IMG/VR virus record: IMGVR_UViG_3300027777_001718
Span: 1-64,000 of that record
Strand: one strand, 5' to 3'
Length of the DNA stretch: 64,000 bases
DNA from: a virus
Each line of letters opens with the position of its first letter. Position 1 is the first letter of the stretch. The notes beneath the pieces are model-generated. The model had not been told where the DNA came from and searched no databases. It saw nothing but the letters and a program-made list of their open reading frames with translations. Below are positions 63,158-64,000 of this stretch, in pieces. The translations under genes were made by a program, and so were the position numbers.

Positions 63158-64000
63158 TCAAGAAGCGCCCAGCAAACGCATGGGCTTTGATGCATACGAG
63201 ACGTTGCCTTCAATACGGACATTCGCCATCCAGTGCTGCGCAGCTTCGCAGGTTGTGACTTCACTGGGCACGCTCAAGAAATACCGCCGGCCTGTAGATC
63301 TGCAGAACAGAACCATGCGTTTTTGACCAGCGGGCCGCCATCTGCCAGCATCTGTGTTATCCCGCATTTCTGAGCGCGGCGGGCCTACCAACATCTCGAC
63401 AGTGTTATCCACGTCGTTTGTGCGCCGGTCAAGCACAGGGCAGTCGGCTTCGACAATGAACTTGTCCCAGCCAAACTTTTCGATAGCCAGCCGGCGGGTT
63501 TCCTCGTTACGGATCCGCAGGATATGGTCGGTCGAAAGCTTATTTGGCGTCTCGACGATGTACTTGCCGCCTTCTTCCATATAGTGACCGTTGTTGAACC
63601 ACAGCCGCGTATTGTCAGCCCACGATACGGCGGGGCCCGTCGTGCTGTGCATTTCGCCTTCTTGGTCCGTGTGGATTGTTGGGCGGTCAGCCAGAATAAC
63701 GCACGACTTCTGGAACGCCATAAACGCCGTGCAATGGTGAAATACTTCGTGCTCCCACGTCATTTCAGGCGCGTCGAGCTTTAGAATGCGGCACAGGATC
63801 TCAGAGTCAATGGCTTTAGGCTGCGATCCAAGAAACACACTTTGCGCAACAAGTCCATTATCATCTGATTCTTCGGCTAGTAGATCTTCGATATCAACAG
63901 CGCGCCGCAATTCGCCGATAGCGTACAGCGTGTTGTTGTTACCCCAGATTGCTGCTGATTGAATTTCACCAAGTTTTTTGCTGGTATTTGTTGTCGTTAC
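63158..64000 (-). CDS. DUF6745-like protein, partial (5' end off window)
   Basis: The frame stays open to the right edge; I read the upstream residues AAIWGNNNTLYAIGELRRAV, so the true start lies outside. About 280 residues are seen. The region MAFQKSCVILADRPTIHTDQ then STTGPAVSWADNTRLWFNNG and IEKFGWDKFIVEA has the DUF6745 pattern (CxVSERPxxIxxDxxGxLHxxxGPAVxYxDG), known from phages and bacteria without a defined role. The C-terminal part is beta-rich and ends with KPMRLLGAS. Confidence 0.7.
   Translation of the reverse strand, partial: VTTTNTSKKLGEIQSAAIWGNNNTLYAIGELRRAVDIEDLLAEESDDNGLVAQSVFLGSQPKAIDSEILCRILKLDAPEMTWEHEVFHHCTAFMAFQKSCVILADRPTIHTDQEGEMHSTTGPAVSWADNTRLWFNNGHYMEEGGKYIVETPNKLSTDHILRIRNEETRRLAIEKFGWDKFIVEADCPVLDRRTNDVDNTVEMLVGPPRSEMRDNTDAGRWRPAGQKRMVLFCRSTGRRYFLSVPSEVTTCEAAQHWMANVRIEGNVSYASKPMRLLGAS

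Overview
The window is an internal piece of a large double-stranded DNA tailed-phage genome (Caudoviricetes). The evidence is a portal protein, an array of about 15 kb of tail-fibre and adhesin genes, a complete phage replication and recombination set, and near-gapless packing of small unknown genes joined by ATGA or TAATG overlaps. Every protein gene except one lies on the minus strand, so transcription runs from high to low coordinates. No terminase, major capsid, tail tube, sheath, tape-measure, lysis or integrase gene was found, so virion assembly genes and any lifestyle markers lie outside. The host cannot be named. A few small proteins (57-58 kb) and the collagen-like fibres suggest a freshwater or environmental bacterium, but this is weak inference.

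Layout in transcription order. 64.0-56.6 kb: small unknown genes, with a MazG-like NTP pyrophosphohydrolase, an SEC-C zinc protein and a DUF6745-like protein cut by the window edge; a 364-bp spacer (59.1-59.5 kb) carries a terminator and three more hairpins. 56.6-51.2 kb: a CxxC protein, a protein fusing a helix-turn-helix to a domain resembling deoxyhypusine synthase, a DnaQ-like exonuclease, a tRNA-Gln(UUG), and the only plus-strand gene, an HNH endonuclease whose 3' end is antisense to that tRNA. 50.5-33.3 kb: the replication and recombination block, comprising SbcD/gp47-like and SbcC/gp46-like nuclease subunits, an UvsW-like helicase, a DnaB-like helicase, a DnaG-type primase, a family A DNA polymerase with an N-terminal uracil-glycosylase-like domain, a ParB-like protein and a RecA-like recombinase. 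33.3-22.4 kb: mostly unknown genes plus a GT-A glycosyltransferase and a RuvC-like resolvase, closed by a strong terminator at 22.43 kb. 22.4-15.5 kb: the portal protein with a zinc-ribbon insertion, a GT4-type glycosyltransferase, an HD-domain hydrolase related to ppGpp hydrolases, and thymidylate kinase. 15.5-0.26 kb: the fibre locus. A cytidine deaminase gene runs off the left edge.

The fibre locus is the most distinctive part. It is a combinatorial set built from a few shared modules: Mtd-like 'RG(T)A..GE..F..D' heads, GATG-type collagen-like triplet repeats, fibronectin type III domains, and varied C-terminal tips (a seven-repeat RCC1 propeller, BspA/DUF285 repeats, a laminin-G-like fold, a glycine-rich domain). 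Several genes encode a head module alone. The replication block looks self-sufficient for fork assembly and recombination, and the phage adds its own dNTP supply (Tmk, Cdd, MazG). The best candidates for something undescribed are the HTH plus deoxyhypusine-synthase-like fusion, the RCC1 fibre with its mini head proteins, and the HD hydrolase lacking the usual second acidic motif.
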